In this document: positions 1-9,040 of the stretch, one piece after another
Layout of the letters: each line of letters opens with the position of its first letter
How positions within the stretch are numbered: position 1 is the first letter of the stretch
From: QHXW01 sp035297145
Lineage (GTDB): Bacteria; Acidobacteriota; Terriglobia; Bryobacterales; Bryobacteraceae
Assembly: GCA_035297145.1 (NCBI GenBank)
Contig: DATGZN010000054.1
Location: 62,001 to 126,000, forward strand
DNA length: 64,000 bases
Direction: 5' to 3'
Position numbers and translations under genes: made by a program
The notes under the pieces: model-generated
Told to the model about the DNA's origin: nothing
The model's input: only the letters and a program-made list of their open reading frames with translations
The model's database searches: none

Positions 1-1
1 T

Positions 2-778
2 CAGACCAAGGCCATCGTGCCGGTAGGCGGGGAATCGGGCACGCACTTCGAAGATCTGGTCAAGGCCAGTGGATTCCAATTGGTCGTCGTCCCTGTGAGC
101 TGCTGCGTACGCCACAACCTGATCATTACTGACAAGCAGGGCCTCACCATCAAGCTGAATGAGCCGGGTGCGGCGGTGGATAAGGCCGAACTTGCGCTCA
201 TCGAAAAAGAGATTCGCGCCCACCTGACTAAGGCAAGCTGGCTTCTGATTTGCGGCAGCCTGCCTCCGGGTGTCCCCGCTAGCTTCTACGCGCAATTGAT
301 CACGCTGGCGCGCAAGCGAGGCGTGAAGACGTTGCTGGATGCCGATGGCGACGCGCTCGAGGTTGGCATCGCGGCCAAGCCAACGGTCGTAAAACCCAAT
401 CAGCAGGAGGCGGAACGGCTGCTGAAGACTGCGCTCTTGACGCGCACCCACTTCATGCACGCTGTAGATCGCATACAAAAGATGGGTGCGGAATCGGTCA
501 TCCTATCGCTGGGAACCCAGGGAGCCGTGGGTGCCTTCGATCACCAGATGCTCGAGGTGATCCCTCCGCGCGTCGATGCTATCGCCCCCATCGGCTCCGG
601 CGACGCGCTGGCGGCCGCGTTCGCCTGGGCGATGGAGCGTCACGACGATTTCCGCCATGCCCTACGTTGGGGAGTTGCCGCCGGTACCGCGTCCGCCCGT
701 TTGCCGGGAATGCGTTTCGCGAATCTCGCCGAGACCGAGGTAATCTACAAGCAAGTCGACGTTCGGCAGGTGGAGTGA
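2..778 (+). CDS. PfkB-family sugar kinase, 1-phosphofructokinase-like (5' end outside window)
   Basis: The reading frame is open from base 2, so the gene starts left of the window; at least 258 residues are visible. It is a ribokinase/PfkB-fold kinase that phosphorylates a sugar phosphate with ATP. Visible signatures are the substrate-side glycine pair in PVGGESG, the NEPG turn typical of FruK/LacC-type kinases, CGSLPPG, VKPNQQEAE, and the C-terminal anion-hole and catalytic-base motif GSGDA (GAGDS in most members). The combination of NEPG and GSLPPG favours 1-phosphofructokinase or tagatose-6-phosphate kinase; the substrate cannot be fixed from sequence alone. murJ starts 3 nt after the stop, so the two are probably co-transcribed. 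Confidence 0.85.
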   Translation, partial: QTKAIVPVGGESGTHFEDLVKASGFQLVVVPVSCCVRHNLIITDKQGLTIKLNEPGAAVDKAELALIEKEIRAHLTKASWLLICGSLPPGVPASFYAQLITLARKRGVKTLLDADGDALEVGIAAKPTVVKPNQQEAERLLKTALLTRTHFMHAVDRIQKMGAESVILSLGTQGAVGAFDHQMLEVIPPRVDAIAPIGSGDALAAAFAWAMERHDDFRHALRWGVAAGTASARLPGMRFANLAETEVIYKQVDVRQVE

Positions 779-781
779 GCC

Positions 782-2449
782 ATGAGGCCGGCCGAACCAG
801 CCTCGAAATCCGCGGACTCGAAACACGAGAGCCTGGTTCGCTCCGCCGGCGTCGTTTCGGCTTCCGTCTTTTTGAGCCGGATCACCGGACTGGTCCGTGA
901 GATCGCCATGGCGCGATTGTTCGGTGCGGGGCAAGTTTACGACGCTTTTTTGCTCGGCTTCCGCATTCCCAATCTCACGCGCGACCTGTTTGCCGAGGGC
1001 GCGCTCTCTTCCGCGTTCGTCCCCATCTTTACCAAATATCTGTCGACGAAAGGGAAGAAGGAAGCCGCTGAACTATCAAACCTTGTCGCGACGGCCCTGC
1101 TCGTAGTCGTCGGCATTATTTGCCTGCTCGGCATGATCTTCAGTCCGGTGCTGGTCAGGCTACTCGCGCCGGGCTTCGCGGATGTCCCTGGGAAATTCGA
1201 GCTGGCGGTGAAACTCACGCGCATCATGTTCCCCTTCCTGTTGATGGTTGCGCTCGCCGCCCAGGCCATGGGCGTTCTGAACTCTTGCAACCAGTTCGGC
1301 GTGCCGGCAACATCTTCCACGTTTTTCAATATTGGCTCGCTGGGATTCGGCCTGGCGCTCGGTTTTTTAATCGGACCGCGCATCGGGATCAGCCCCATCG
1401 AAGGCATGGCTTACGGCGTTGTATTCGGCGGCGCGTGGCAGTTGTTTTGGCAGGTTCCAAGCCTTGTGCGATCCGGGTTCGTATTCCACCCGAGAATGAA
1501 TCTGTCCCATCCCGGTTTGCGCAATATCCTGCATCTGATGGGACCTGCCATCGTGGGCAACGCGTCGGTGCAGGTGAACGTGATGGTGAACACAAACTTC
1601 GCTTCCAGCATCACCGATGCCGCGGGCCACGTCATCAACGGCCCTGTGAGCTGGCTCGGGTACGCGTTCCGGTTCATGCAACTGCCCCTCGGACTGTTCG
1701 GCGTGGCTATTGCTTCGGCAACCCTGCCTTCCGTGTCGCGCAGCGCCGCCAGCGGCGACATGGCCGAGTTTCGCGAAACGCTCGCGCGATCGCTCGGCAT
1801 GATCTTCCTGCTAACCATCCCATCGTCCGTGGGCCTGGCCGTGCTGGGAGACAGTATGATTGCCGCCGTGTATCAAGGCGGAAAGTTTCGCGCCTATGAT
1901 ACGCACCAGACAGCTCTCGCGCTGTCCTGTTATGCGATTGGCTTGGCGGGTTACGCCGCTCTCAAGGTACTGGCGCCGGCCTTCTATGCGCTCAATGATG
2001 CCCGCACCCCCATGCTGGTGAGCCTTGCCTCCATCTTGGTCAACATCGCCGCCGCTTCCAGCATGGTCAAGCTGGCCGGTTTGGGACACGCCGGACTGGC
2101 TCTCTCCACATCCCTCGTCGCGCTATTCGGTTCCATCGTCCTGTTCGATTTGATCCGCCGCCGTGTCGGAAGGCTCGACGGCCGGCGTCTATCAGCGGCA
2201 TTCTTGAAAATCTCGGCAGCCTCCACGCTCATGGGAGCGGCTTGCGCGCTCTCCAGCCGCATGGCCCAACACTGGATCGGAGTGTCGCGCATGGCACGGG
2301 TTGCCGATCTCGCCATCTCTGTTCCTGTTGGCCTGCTAGTTTTTCTTGCGGCGGCGAAGTTGTTTCGATTGCCGGAGCTAGAGGCTGCCCGGCGAGCTCT
2401 GATTGCACCTTTAGCGCAGCGGCTCGGACTCGGGCGTGCTAAAATTTAA
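782..2449 (+). CDS. murJ: Lipid II flippase MurJ (MviN family)
   Basis: A 555-residue polytopic membrane protein of the MOP exporter superfamily, normal length for MurJ. It moves lipid-linked peptidoglycan precursor across the inner membrane. About 14 hydrophobic segments run through the chain. The N-terminal signature is intact: SVFLSRITGLVREIAMARLFG, followed by DAFLLGFRIPN and DLFAEGALSSAFVPIF, which carry the conserved Arg/Asp residues of the central cavity. The ATG lies 3 nt behind the kinase stop. It sits about 10 kb upstream of the division and cell wall cluster that makes its substrate. Confidence 0.95.
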   Translation: MRPAEPASKSADSKHESLVRSAGVVSASVFLSRITGLVREIAMARLFGAGQVYDAFLLGFRIPNLTRDLFAEGALSSAFVPIFTKYLSTKGKKEAAELSNLVATALLVVVGIICLLGMIFSPVLVRLLAPGFADVPGKFELAVKLTRIMFPFLLMVALAAQAMGVLNSCNQFGVPATSSTFFNIGSLGFGLALGFLIGPRIGISPIEGMAYGVVFGGAWQLFWQVPSLVRSGFVFHPRMNLSHPGLRNILHLMGPAIVGNASVQVNVMVNTNFASSITDAAGHVINGPVSWLGYAFRFMQLPLGLFGVAIASATLPSVSRSAASGDMAEFRETLARSLGMIFLLTIPSSVGLAVLGDSMIAAVYQGGKFRAYDTHQTALALSCYAIGLAGYAALKVLAPAFYALNDARTPMLVSLASILVNIAAASSMVKLAGLGHAGLALSTSLVALFGSIVLFDLIRRRVGRLDGRRLSAAFLKISAASTLMGAACALSSRMAQHWIGVSRMARVADLAISVPVGLLVFLAAAKLFRLPELEAARRALIAPLAQRLGLGRAKI

Positions 2450-2457
2450 GACACAGG

Positions 2458-3213
2458 ATGCTGCCAGACATAAAGTTGGCGATCCGGTTGCAAGACATTG
2501 ACAATCGGGTCGCTGAGCTGACCAAAGAGATCTCGGCTCTTCCCAAGCACACCGCCGAAATTGAAAAGAAGCTAGAGTCGCACGAACGCAAGTTAGAGGC
2601 GGATCGCGCGGCCCTGAGCGCCAATCAGAAGGATCGTAAGGGGTTCGAAAGCGAGATCCAGATCCAACAGCAGAAAATCTCCAAGCTCAAGGATCAGATG
2701 CTCGAGGCGAAAACCAACGATCAATACCGCGCCTTTCAGCATGAGATCGAGTACTGCGAAAAAGAAATTCGCCGTTCGGAAGACGGAATTCTCGAGTTGA
2801 TGGGTGCTTCCGAGCCGCTCGATCGGAACGTCAAAGCCGCCGAATCCGCCCTCAAGCAGGAAAAGACGCAGGTGGAACGTGAAAAGCAGCAGGCGCGCGA
2901 GCGCACCGCCGGCGATCAGCGTGAGTTGGACGAGTTGCAAGCCGACCGCCGCAAGATCGCCGCTCAGATGACGCCCAACATCCTGGTGGCTTATGAGCGC
3001 GTGCGCAAGCTACGGCGCGGTGTTGCCGTGGCGGAGGCCGTCGATGGCCGTTGCTCCCAATGCCACATGTCGCTACGCCTTCAGTTTTTCCAGGATCTGA
3101 AGCGCGGCGAGCAAATGATGCAGTGCGAAAGCTGCAGCCGCATCCTGTTTTACAATCCCCCTCAATCCATCGAAAACCTCACCAGTGAAGCAGCTCCCGC
3201 GGCCCAGGGTTAA
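2458..3213 (+). CDS. Zinc-ribbon coiled-coil protein (C4-type, DUF164-like)
   Basis: 251 residues. Residues about 10-175 are a long charged coiled coil rich in Glu, Lys and Gln. The C-terminus carries a four-cysteine zinc ribbon, Cys199, Cys202, Cys223 and Cys226 (CSQC...CESC). This is the layout of the bacterial C4-type zinc-ribbon family (DUF164/CdsZ-like), whose role is poorly defined and has been linked to RNA or protein interactions. It starts 8 nt after murJ and probably shares its transcript. Only 6 nt separate its stop from the convergent oxidoreductase gene. Confidence 0.88.
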   Translation: MLPDIKLAIRLQDIDNRVAELTKEISALPKHTAEIEKKLESHERKLEADRAALSANQKDRKGFESEIQIQQQKISKLKDQMLEAKTNDQYRAFQHEIEYCEKEIRRSEDGILELMGASEPLDRNVKAAESALKQEKTQVEREKQQARERTAGDQRELDELQADRRKIAAQMTPNILVAYERVRKLRRGVAVAEAVDGRCSQCHMSLRLQFFQDLKRGEQMMQCESCSRILFYNPPQSIENLTSEAAPAAQG

Positions 3214-3219
3214 TTCAAA

Positions 3220-4395
3220 CTACGAAACCTTGCCATCCGCGCTCAGGTAAACCTGCCTGTGCTGGTGAAAAGCGAGATTCGCCAGGTGCGGTCCGGCTAC
3301 GGCGTTCGCGCCCACTTCCACCGGCGCGTTCGGTTCGTGCCGCGATTTCACGCAATCCAGAAAATTCTGAATATGTGATTCGATCGGCACCGCCGCGTCC
3401 AACTTTTGCACCGGCTCGCGATTGCTCTTCCACGGTTCTGTCCAGATGCGAAAACCGGCTTCGTCGATAATCATGGTTCCTTTGTCGCCCTGGAACTGTA
3501 TCGACCAGCCGTTGTCATACGAATTGGCATAGTTCAGCGTCCATGTGGCCATGAAATCCGGATATTCGAAGACGGCGCAAAACACGTCCGGCGTCTCGGA
3601 GCCTGTCATCTTGGCTACTTGCCCGTAGGAAATCGCCGAACGCGGCGGCCCGGCATTCGTGAACCACTGCACCACGTCCATCAGGTGTGTTCCCTGGTCG
3701 GTCATGTTGCCGCCCGAGTAGTCCCAGAAGTATCGCCAGTAGCGGAACCGCATCGGCTCCATCGCGTGATCGCGCGCCGAACCTTGGAAGCGCAGCCAGT
3801 CGAGCTTTCCCGGAAGCGGTGAGTTGTCCAGCTCCTTGGCGATGTTCCAGTTCCACTGCGGTTTCACCAGCGTGATTTTGCCTAGAATGCCGCTGTCCAC
3901 GAGCTGCTTGCCCTTGATGATCGGCTCCGCGCTGCGGCGCTGCATGCCGACCTGCACGATCTGCTTGGTGCGCCGGACCGCCTCCACGATCCGGGCGCTC
4001 TCCTCGAGCGAATGCGACATGGGCTTTTCCAGGTACACATCCTTCTTGGCGTCCAGCGCGGCCTGCAGGCACGGATAGTGTTGATGATCCGGCGTCGCGA
4101 TGACCACGGCGTCGATACCACTCTGCCGCAGCAGCTCATGATAATCCACGTAGCCCTTGGCATCCGGTGCATCGGCCTTCGCTTTTTCGAGATTGGGCTC
4201 GTAAACGTCGCTTACGGCTACACACTGCGCCCCCAGTTTTTGAAAATTACTGCTCAGATAGCGGCCGCGCCCCCCGCTGCCGATCACGCCATACGATAGG
4301 CGGTCATTCGCGCCCCAGGCCGTGCGTGGGACAAACATGGGAACGCTTGCCAGCGCCAGCGACTGAGTGATGAATTTGCGGCGATCCTGTTCCAT
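3220..4395 (-). CDS. Tat-exported Gfo/Idh/MocA-family oxidoreductase
   Basis: 391 residues from the ATG at 4395, preferred over an upstream in-frame ATG (4431) because a purine-rich AGAAAGGA site sits about 8 nt before it and because it exposes a twin-arginine leader (DRRKFIT, then a hydrophobic stretch ending near residue 28). The mature part has the Rossmann glycine-rich loop at residues 37-45 (VIGSGGRGR) and the family's EKP motif at 123-125 (YLEKP). Such proteins are NAD(P)-dependent sugar or inositol dehydrogenases; secreted forms are common in Acidobacteriota and Planctomycetes. The substrate is unknown. It lies 54 nt downstream of the parvulin gene on the same strand. Confidence 0.9.
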   Translation of the reverse strand: MEQDRRKFITQSLALASVPMFVPRTAWGANDRLSYGVIGSGGRGRYLSSNFQKLGAQCVAVSDVYEPNLEKAKADAPDAKGYVDYHELLRQSGIDAVVIATPDHQHYPCLQAALDAKKDVYLEKPMSHSLEESARIVEAVRRTKQIVQVGMQRRSAEPIIKGKQLVDSGILGKITLVKPQWNWNIAKELDNSPLPGKLDWLRFQGSARDHAMEPMRFRYWRYFWDYSGGNMTDQGTHLMDVVQWFTNAGPPRSAISYGQVAKMTGSETPDVFCAVFEYPDFMATWTLNYANSYDNGWSIQFQGDKGTMIIDEAGFRIWTEPWKSNREPVQKLDAAVPIESHIQNFLDCVKSRHEPNAPVEVGANAVAGPHLANLAFHQHRQVYLSADGKVS

Positions 4396-4449
4396 GCGGC
4401 GATTCCTTTCTTGCGGTCTACTATACCGCAAGGCGCCCGCCGTCAGATT

Positions 4450-5388
4450 CTAATTGGCGTGTTGTGCGCCGAGCGTCGGAGCCGCACTTTGCGTCGCTGG
4501 GGCAGAGAAGAACTGGTCGTTTTCCGGCTTGATATTCAAGCCCTTCGTCGTGGAGTCTACCCAGTCTTTCGTCTTCATCCTCTGCAGGTCCGTGAAGATC
4601 TGGTCCCTCACCTCAGCAAATGGCTTGACGCTCACGGATTCCCCTCGGAAAACGTAAAATCCATTGGGTTGACGTACCGGTTCACTAACCTCGCCAGGCT
4701 TCAAACCCAGGGTCACCGTCCGGATGGACTCCGGCAGAGTAGCGGATTCGGATCGCGATATCGTCAGGTCGCCCTTCTTTGTTTTCGTGGCCTCATCGTC
4801 GGAGTTTTCCGTCACCAGCTTCACGAAGTCGGCGCCGGCTTTAGCTTCCTTCGCGAGCTGCTCGGCTTTGGCCTTGGCCTCTTCCTCGCTCAGGCGCTTC
4901 TTGCCGTCGGCCCCGGTGCCCGGTGAACTGCTGAAGGAAATATGGATGAGCTTGACCGTCACCTGCTCGTATTGCGCCTTGTGCTGATCGTAATAGGCCT
5001 GTTGCTCCTCAACGCGGACTGGAAACTCACTCGATACCTTTTGGATCTCGGCCTGCATGAGCATATTCATGCGATAGGAATCTATTGCTTCTTTGTATGG
5101 GCTTTTTTCGTCGAGCTTGTCCTTCTCCGCCAGCTCGCTGACCTTTTTCATCAACAGGTATCTCTCGACAAGCTGCTTGCGATCGCGCATTACGCCTGCC
5201 CGCGTTTGCGCGGGTAACACGCTGAGAAACTTCTCCAGCTCGCCGTAAGTCAACTTTTTGCCGTTGTCATACTCGGCAATCACAGTGTCGGGTGTCAGAG
5301 CCGGCGCCGGGGACGGCTTGGGCGGGGCTGGCGTTTGCGCCAAGCCGAGGGCAGTGCAAAGAACGCATATAGATATGACTGGTTTCAT
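4450..5388 (-). CDS. Periplasmic parvulin-type peptidyl-prolyl isomerase (SurA/PpiC-like)
   Basis: 312 residues with an N-terminal signal peptide (MKPVISICVLCTALGLAQ) followed by a proline-rich linker. An N-terminal helical SurA-like region (about 35-150) precedes a parvulin domain (about 150-265) with VKLIHISF, a helical AKAEQLAKEAKAGADF segment, and the LKPGEVSEPV...GFYVF core that defines the PpiC fold. It likely assists folding of exported or outer-membrane proteins. Chain length matches single-parvulin SurA relatives. It is transcribed away from the FkbM methyltransferase gene, with 229 nt between them. Confidence 0.88.
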   Translation of the reverse strand: MKPVISICVLCTALGLAQTPAPPKPSPAPALTPDTVIAEYDNGKKLTYGELEKFLSVLPAQTRAGVMRDRKQLVERYLLMKKVSELAEKDKLDEKSPYKEAIDSYRMNMLMQAEIQKVSSEFPVRVEEQQAYYDQHKAQYEQVTVKLIHISFSSSPGTGADGKKRLSEEEAKAKAEQLAKEAKAGADFVKLVTENSDDEATKTKKGDLTISRSESATLPESIRTVTLGLKPGEVSEPVRQPNGFYVFRGESVSVKPFAEVRDQIFTDLQRMKTKDWVDSTTKGLNIKPENDQFFSAPATQSAAPTLGAQHAN

Positions 5389-5511
5389 GCTAGAGAAGCC
5401 TTTGGATCAAAATTACTTCGTTTCAGTCTATCACGCGGTCCATCGATGCGTTTCCCGGCATTCCGGTCGTCGACACCTCTTACTAACGCCGGGCGGCGCC
5501 CCGTTGAACAT

Positions 5512-5537
5512 GGCAAGTTGGCCGAAGTTAACTTGCC
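5512..5537. repeat. Inverted repeat in divergent intergenic region
   Basis: GGCAAGTT (5512-5519) and AACTTGCC (5530-5537) are exact 8-bp inverted copies separated by 10 bp, in the region between the divergent parvulin and FkbM genes. It could be a regulator operator or a small stem-loop in the FkbM leader. No regulator gene is adjacent, so the function is not assigned. Confidence 0.5.
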
Positions 5538-5617
5538 TCTGCTATCCAAATCCAGAGTTGATAGCTAACCGTTTCATTGCTAAACAGGGAGGGTCCGCAA
5601 TTGGACCGGGAGTGTCT

Positions 5618-6511
5618 GTGATTGCACGAATTCTGCAGATTCTGATTCTTTGTCTGCTCGTCGTCGATGGAAGGCTTCTTTACATCGCGCCCGGCCCACG
5701 GCTTCTCGCGCTTTTCGTCTCGGGCCAGAGCCAATGCCCTTTAGGCCGCACGATGGAGAGTGTGAAGAGCGTGCAGCGCATCCAGGACACCGAGGCTCAG
5801 ATGAATCAGAAGAGCCACTTGCTAAGAGCGGAGGGCGAACTTCAGTTGTGGGATACGCCCCGCGGGCAGTATTGGCTGGCCGGCCACTCGCCCGATCTCG
5901 AAAGCAACAAGTATGCTCTGGTGCTTGCGGAACAGGATCAACGGATCTATGGCGAAGGTGAGCATTTTGTGCACCACGGCGACATTGTCCTCGATTGCGG
6001 CGCTGACTATGGAGGCTTCACCAGATCGGCTTTGTGGGCGGGAGCCGCGGTTGTTGTCGCCATCGAACCCGCACCGTATAAAGAAGAGTGCCTGCGCCGT
6101 ACGTTTGCAAAGGAACTTCAGGAGGGGCGTGTAGTCGTAGTGCCGAAAGGCGTCTGGAACAAGGAAGACACTCTGACGCTCTATGGCGACAGTTTGGTCC
6201 AGCAGCGGACGGCCAGCGGCCCCGTCGTGCCCCTCACCACCATCGATAAGCTGGCGACGGACCTGCGTCTCGCGCGCGTAGACTTCATCAAAATGGATAT
6301 CGAAGGCGCGGAAAAGCAAGCCTTGGAAGGTGGTCGCCAGACCATCAAGAAATTCAGGCCCCGGCTGGCCATTGCCACCGAACACTTGCCGGACGACGCC
6401 GTAAAAATCCCCGAAGTCATCCGGGGACTTCTCCCCGATTATCAGATCGAATGCGGCCCCTGCGAATACGCCGATCAGCATATTCGGCCTCAAGTGTTGC
6501 GGTTCTATTAA
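5618..6511 (+). CDS. FkbM-family SAM-dependent methyltransferase, probably membrane anchored
   Basis: 297 residues if translation begins at the GTG at 5618, which has GGGAG 5 nt upstream. This gives an N-terminal hydrophobic stretch (ARILQILILCLLVVDG) that would act as a membrane anchor. A later ATG at 5753 would give a soluble 252-residue form, and an upstream extension to 5258 is unlikely because it overlaps the parvulin gene. The Rossmann core is clear: DIVLDCGADYGGFT for SAM binding, VVAIEPAP, and the FkbM signature FIKMDIEGAEKQAL. FkbM enzymes O-methylate sugars or natural products; the substrate is unknown. Start is the uncertain point. Confidence 0.82.
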   Translation: MIARILQILILCLLVVDGRLLYIAPGPRLLALFVSGQSQCPLGRTMESVKSVQRIQDTEAQMNQKSHLLRAEGELQLWDTPRGQYWLAGHSPDLESNKYALVLAEQDQRIYGEGEHFVHHGDIVLDCGADYGGFTRSALWAGAAVVVAIEPAPYKEECLRRTFAKELQEGRVVVVPKGVWNKEDTLTLYGDSLVQQRTASGPVVPLTTIDKLATDLRLARVDFIKMDIEGAEKQALEGGRQTIKKFRPRLAIATEHLPDDAVKIPEVIRGLLPDYQIECGPCEYADQHIRPQVLRFY

Positions 6512-6577
6512 CCCTTCTCCACCCTCTTGAAGCGGCCCGGCCGGGCTATAATTGTCGGCGCAACAGCAGCCAGAAAA

Positions 6578-7723
6578 ATGACGCGCAGACAATTAGGTAA
6601 GCTTGCGGCCGGAGCCGCGCTCGTGCGTAAATCGCCCGCCATGCCCGCCGAAAATCATTACACCGGTGCACTCGATGGCCTGGAATCGCGGATCGACCCG
6701 GCCACCTTCGACCCGGTGCTCTTCTCGCGCAAACTCTACGAATCGGCGCCACTCAAAATGACGTTCCGCGCGCAAAACCGAAAGCAGGCGGAAGTGTGGC
6801 AGAAACAGTTGCGGGCCAAGGTCACCGAACTGGTTGGGGATTTCCCTGCCACCCACGGCCCACTGAGTGCACAGACTTTGGAGGTCCGAGAGTTCCCCGC
6901 ATACCGGCGCGAGAAATTCCTGTTCGAGAGCCGGCCTGGCCTCGAGGTCCTCGGTTACCTGCTCACGCCGTCTAGCGGCAAGCCGCCTTACCGCACCATG
7001 ATCTGCATTCCCGGCCACGGCCGCGGCGTGGATGACATCGTCGGCATCGACGACAAAGGGACCGATCGCACCACCAAAGACGGCTATCAGCACGACTTCG
7101 CCATTCAGGTTGCCGAACACGGACTGGCCGCTGTCGCCATTGAACCCCTCGCCTTCGGCTGCCGCCGCGGCACGCAAGCCAAGAAGGAGGGTCTCAGCCA
7201 CACGTCCTGCCAGCCCGTTGCCGGCTCGGCCCTGCTGCTCGGTCAGACCATGATCGGCTGGCGCGTGTTCGACGTCATGCGCACCATCGACTGGATCGAG
7301 ACGCGCAACGAGCTCGACTCCTCGCGCGTCGGCTGTATGGGCATCTCCGGCGGCGGTACCTGCACCACGTTTTCCGCCGCGCTCGAACCGCGCATCAAGG
7401 CCGCCATGATCAGCGGCTACCTGAATACGTTCCGCGACAGCATTTTCAGCCTCTCACACTGCATCGACAACTATGTTCCCGGCATTCTGAATTGGGCCGA
7501 GATGTACGACATTGCCGGTCTCATTGCGCCGCGGCCCCTGTTCGCCGAGTCCGGAACTAAAGACGATATTTTCCCCATTGAAGCCAGCCGCGCCAGCTTC
7601 GCGCGCCTGAAAAAGGTCTACGAGACTCTCGGCGCTCCGGACAACTGCCGGCAAGAAGTCTTCGAAGGTGAGCACAGTTTTCACGGTGTCGAAGGCATTC
7701 CATTTCTGGCCGAGCACCTCTGA
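6578..7723 (+). CDS. Alpha/beta hydrolase with Tat-like leader (acetyl-xylan-esterase-like)
   Basis: 381 residues from the ATG at 6578. The first residues (TRRQLGKLAAGAALV) resemble a short twin-arginine leader. The hydrolase core shows the oxyanion region MICIPGHGRG, the nucleophile elbow GISGGG (Ser in VGCMGISGGGT), an acidic residue in ESGTKDDIFP and the C-terminal catalytic His in EGEHSFHG. This arrangement matches the large dienelactone/acetyl-xylan esterase-like families that Acidobacteriota carry in many copies. It probably removes acyl groups from a carbohydrate or ester in the periplasm. The next gene starts 5 nt after its stop. Confidence 0.82.
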   Translation: MTRRQLGKLAAGAALVRKSPAMPAENHYTGALDGLESRIDPATFDPVLFSRKLYESAPLKMTFRAQNRKQAEVWQKQLRAKVTELVGDFPATHGPLSAQTLEVREFPAYRREKFLFESRPGLEVLGYLLTPSSGKPPYRTMICIPGHGRGVDDIVGIDDKGTDRTTKDGYQHDFAIQVAEHGLAAVAIEPLAFGCRRGTQAKKEGLSHTSCQPVAGSALLLGQTMIGWRVFDVMRTIDWIETRNELDSSRVGCMGISGGGTCTTFSAALEPRIKAAMISGYLNTFRDSIFSLSHCIDNYVPGILNWAEMYDIAGLIAPRPLFAESGTKDDIFPIEASRASFARLKKVYETLGAPDNCRQEVFEGEHSFHGVEGIPFLAEHL

Positions 7724-7728
7724 CTCCC

Positions 7729-8484
7729 GTGCGCATCGAAAATCGCCCCGGCGGCTACTCGTTTCTGAAGGGCATCAGCCCGTACTCGGGCGGCGTCGCG
7801 GCATTGCCCGGTTTCGAAATCACGCATGTGCGCTTGGAGCGCTCCCTTCCTCTCGACCAGGGGTTCACGGCCATCGAAGGTTATTTGGAATCGCGGCGCC
7901 GTCCCCGGCAGGCGTTGTGCGCCGTGGAGTTGCGCTCTCCGCATCCGTTCACGTTTCAAGGATTTCAGGATTTCAACCGGCGGTACGTCTCGATTCTCCA
8001 GCGATGGGGGCTCTTACTTGACGGCGTGAATCCGGTCGCGCGCACCAACGTCGCGCCCCATCTGCTTGCACCCGCGGAGCCATCGGTCTATGGATTCTCG
8101 GTTACGGTCGAAGCCGGGAATGCCCCGGCCTCTTTTGTGATCGCCGGCGCCGGCGAGTTGCCCGAAGGTTCGCTCGATCCCCACGATGTGGTTCGCCGCG
8201 GCGAAACTTCCACCGATGCGTTGCGCGAGAAGGCGCGCTTCGTCATGAGTCTGATGTCGTCCCGGCTGGCTGGGCTGGACGCAAGCTGGAAACAGGTGAC
8301 CGCGGCGCAAGTCTACACGGTCCACGACATTCACGCGTTCTTGGAGTCCGAGATCCTCACGCACATGCGTGAAGCCGCGTCACTCGGCATCCACTGGCAC
8401 TATGCCCGGCCGCCTATTGAAAGCATCGAGTATGAAATGGATCTCCGCGGCTGCCGGCAGGAGGCGACTCTGGCGGTAACGTAG
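7729..8484 (+). CDS. RidA/YjgF-superfamily-like protein
   Basis: 251 residues from a GTG 5 nt after the hydrolase stop, so very likely co-translated with it. The C-terminal half has the order of elements seen in RidA proteins: FVIAGAGELPEG, an amphipathic helix (DALREKARFVMSLMSSRL), AAQVYTVHDI, and PPIESIEYEMDLRG matching the family's final strand. RidA proteins hydrolyse reactive enamine/imine intermediates or bind small ligands. The N-terminal 60 residues are not recognised. The canonical RidA arginine is not clearly placed, so enzymatic activity is uncertain; the superfamily call is an inference by eye. Confidence 0.6.
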   Translation: MRIENRPGGYSFLKGISPYSGGVAALPGFEITHVRLERSLPLDQGFTAIEGYLESRRRPRQALCAVELRSPHPFTFQGFQDFNRRYVSILQRWGLLLDGVNPVARTNVAPHLLAPAEPSVYGFSVTVEAGNAPASFVIAGAGELPEGSLDPHDVVRRGETSTDALREKARFVMSLMSSRLAGLDASWKQVTAAQVYTVHDIHAFLESEILTHMREAASLGIHWHYARPPIESIEYEMDLRGCRQEATLAVT

Positions 8485-8488
8485 AGAC

Positions 8489-9040
8489 ATGGAGCAGAGG
8501 TTCCCAGGCGAGAAACTTCTGATATTGAAGGTGGGAGACATCACGCGTGAGCCCGCCGATGCCATTGTGAACGCCGCTAACTCAGCGCTCGCCGGTGGTG
8601 GGGGAGTTGACGGCGCTATCCATCGTGCCGGCGGCCCTTCCATCATGCGGGAACTCGATCAGATTCGCGCCAAGACGGGCGGCTGCCCGACGGGAAATGC
8701 CGTCGTCACCGCCGCCGGACTCCTGCCCGCGCGCTTCGTTTTTCACGCCGTGGGCCCCGTGTACCGCGATGGCAAACACCGCGAGCCGGAGTTGTTGGCT
8801 TCTTGTTACCGCACATGCCTCAGGCTCGCGGAAGAGCAAGGGATCACCACCATCGCGTTCCCCTCGATCAGCACCGGCGCATATGGCTATCCAATCCGCG
8901 AAGCTGCTCAGATCGCTCTCGCCGAGGTGAAACGGCACCTGAATATCGATGGTGGCAAGCTGCAGCAGGTCACATTCGTGTTGTTCAGCGAGGCGGATTA
9001 CCGCGTGTATGCAAGCTGTCTGAAACGCGAGCCTGGCTAA
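8489..9040 (+). CDS. Macrodomain protein, O-acetyl-ADP-ribose deacetylase-like (YmdB type)
   Basis: 183 residues, the usual size of a stand-alone macrodomain. Signatures for ADP-ribose binding are VGDITREPADAIVNAANS, the glycine-rich LAGGGGVDGAIHRAGG loop and FPSISTGAYGYP, the phosphate-binding loop. Family members remove O-acetyl-ADP-ribose or reverse ADP-ribosylation. It follows the RidA-like gene by 4 nt, making a three-gene plus-strand unit with the hydrolase. Its end overlaps the convergent methyltransferase by 4 nt. Confidence 0.93.
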   Translation: MEQRFPGEKLLILKVGDITREPADAIVNAANSALAGGGGVDGAIHRAGGPSIMRELDQIRAKTGGCPTGNAVVTAAGLLPARFVFHAVGPVYRDGKHREPELLASCYRTCLRLAEEQGITTIAFPSISTGAYGYPIREAAQIALAEVKRHLNIDGGKLQQVTFVLFSEADYRVYASCLKREPG

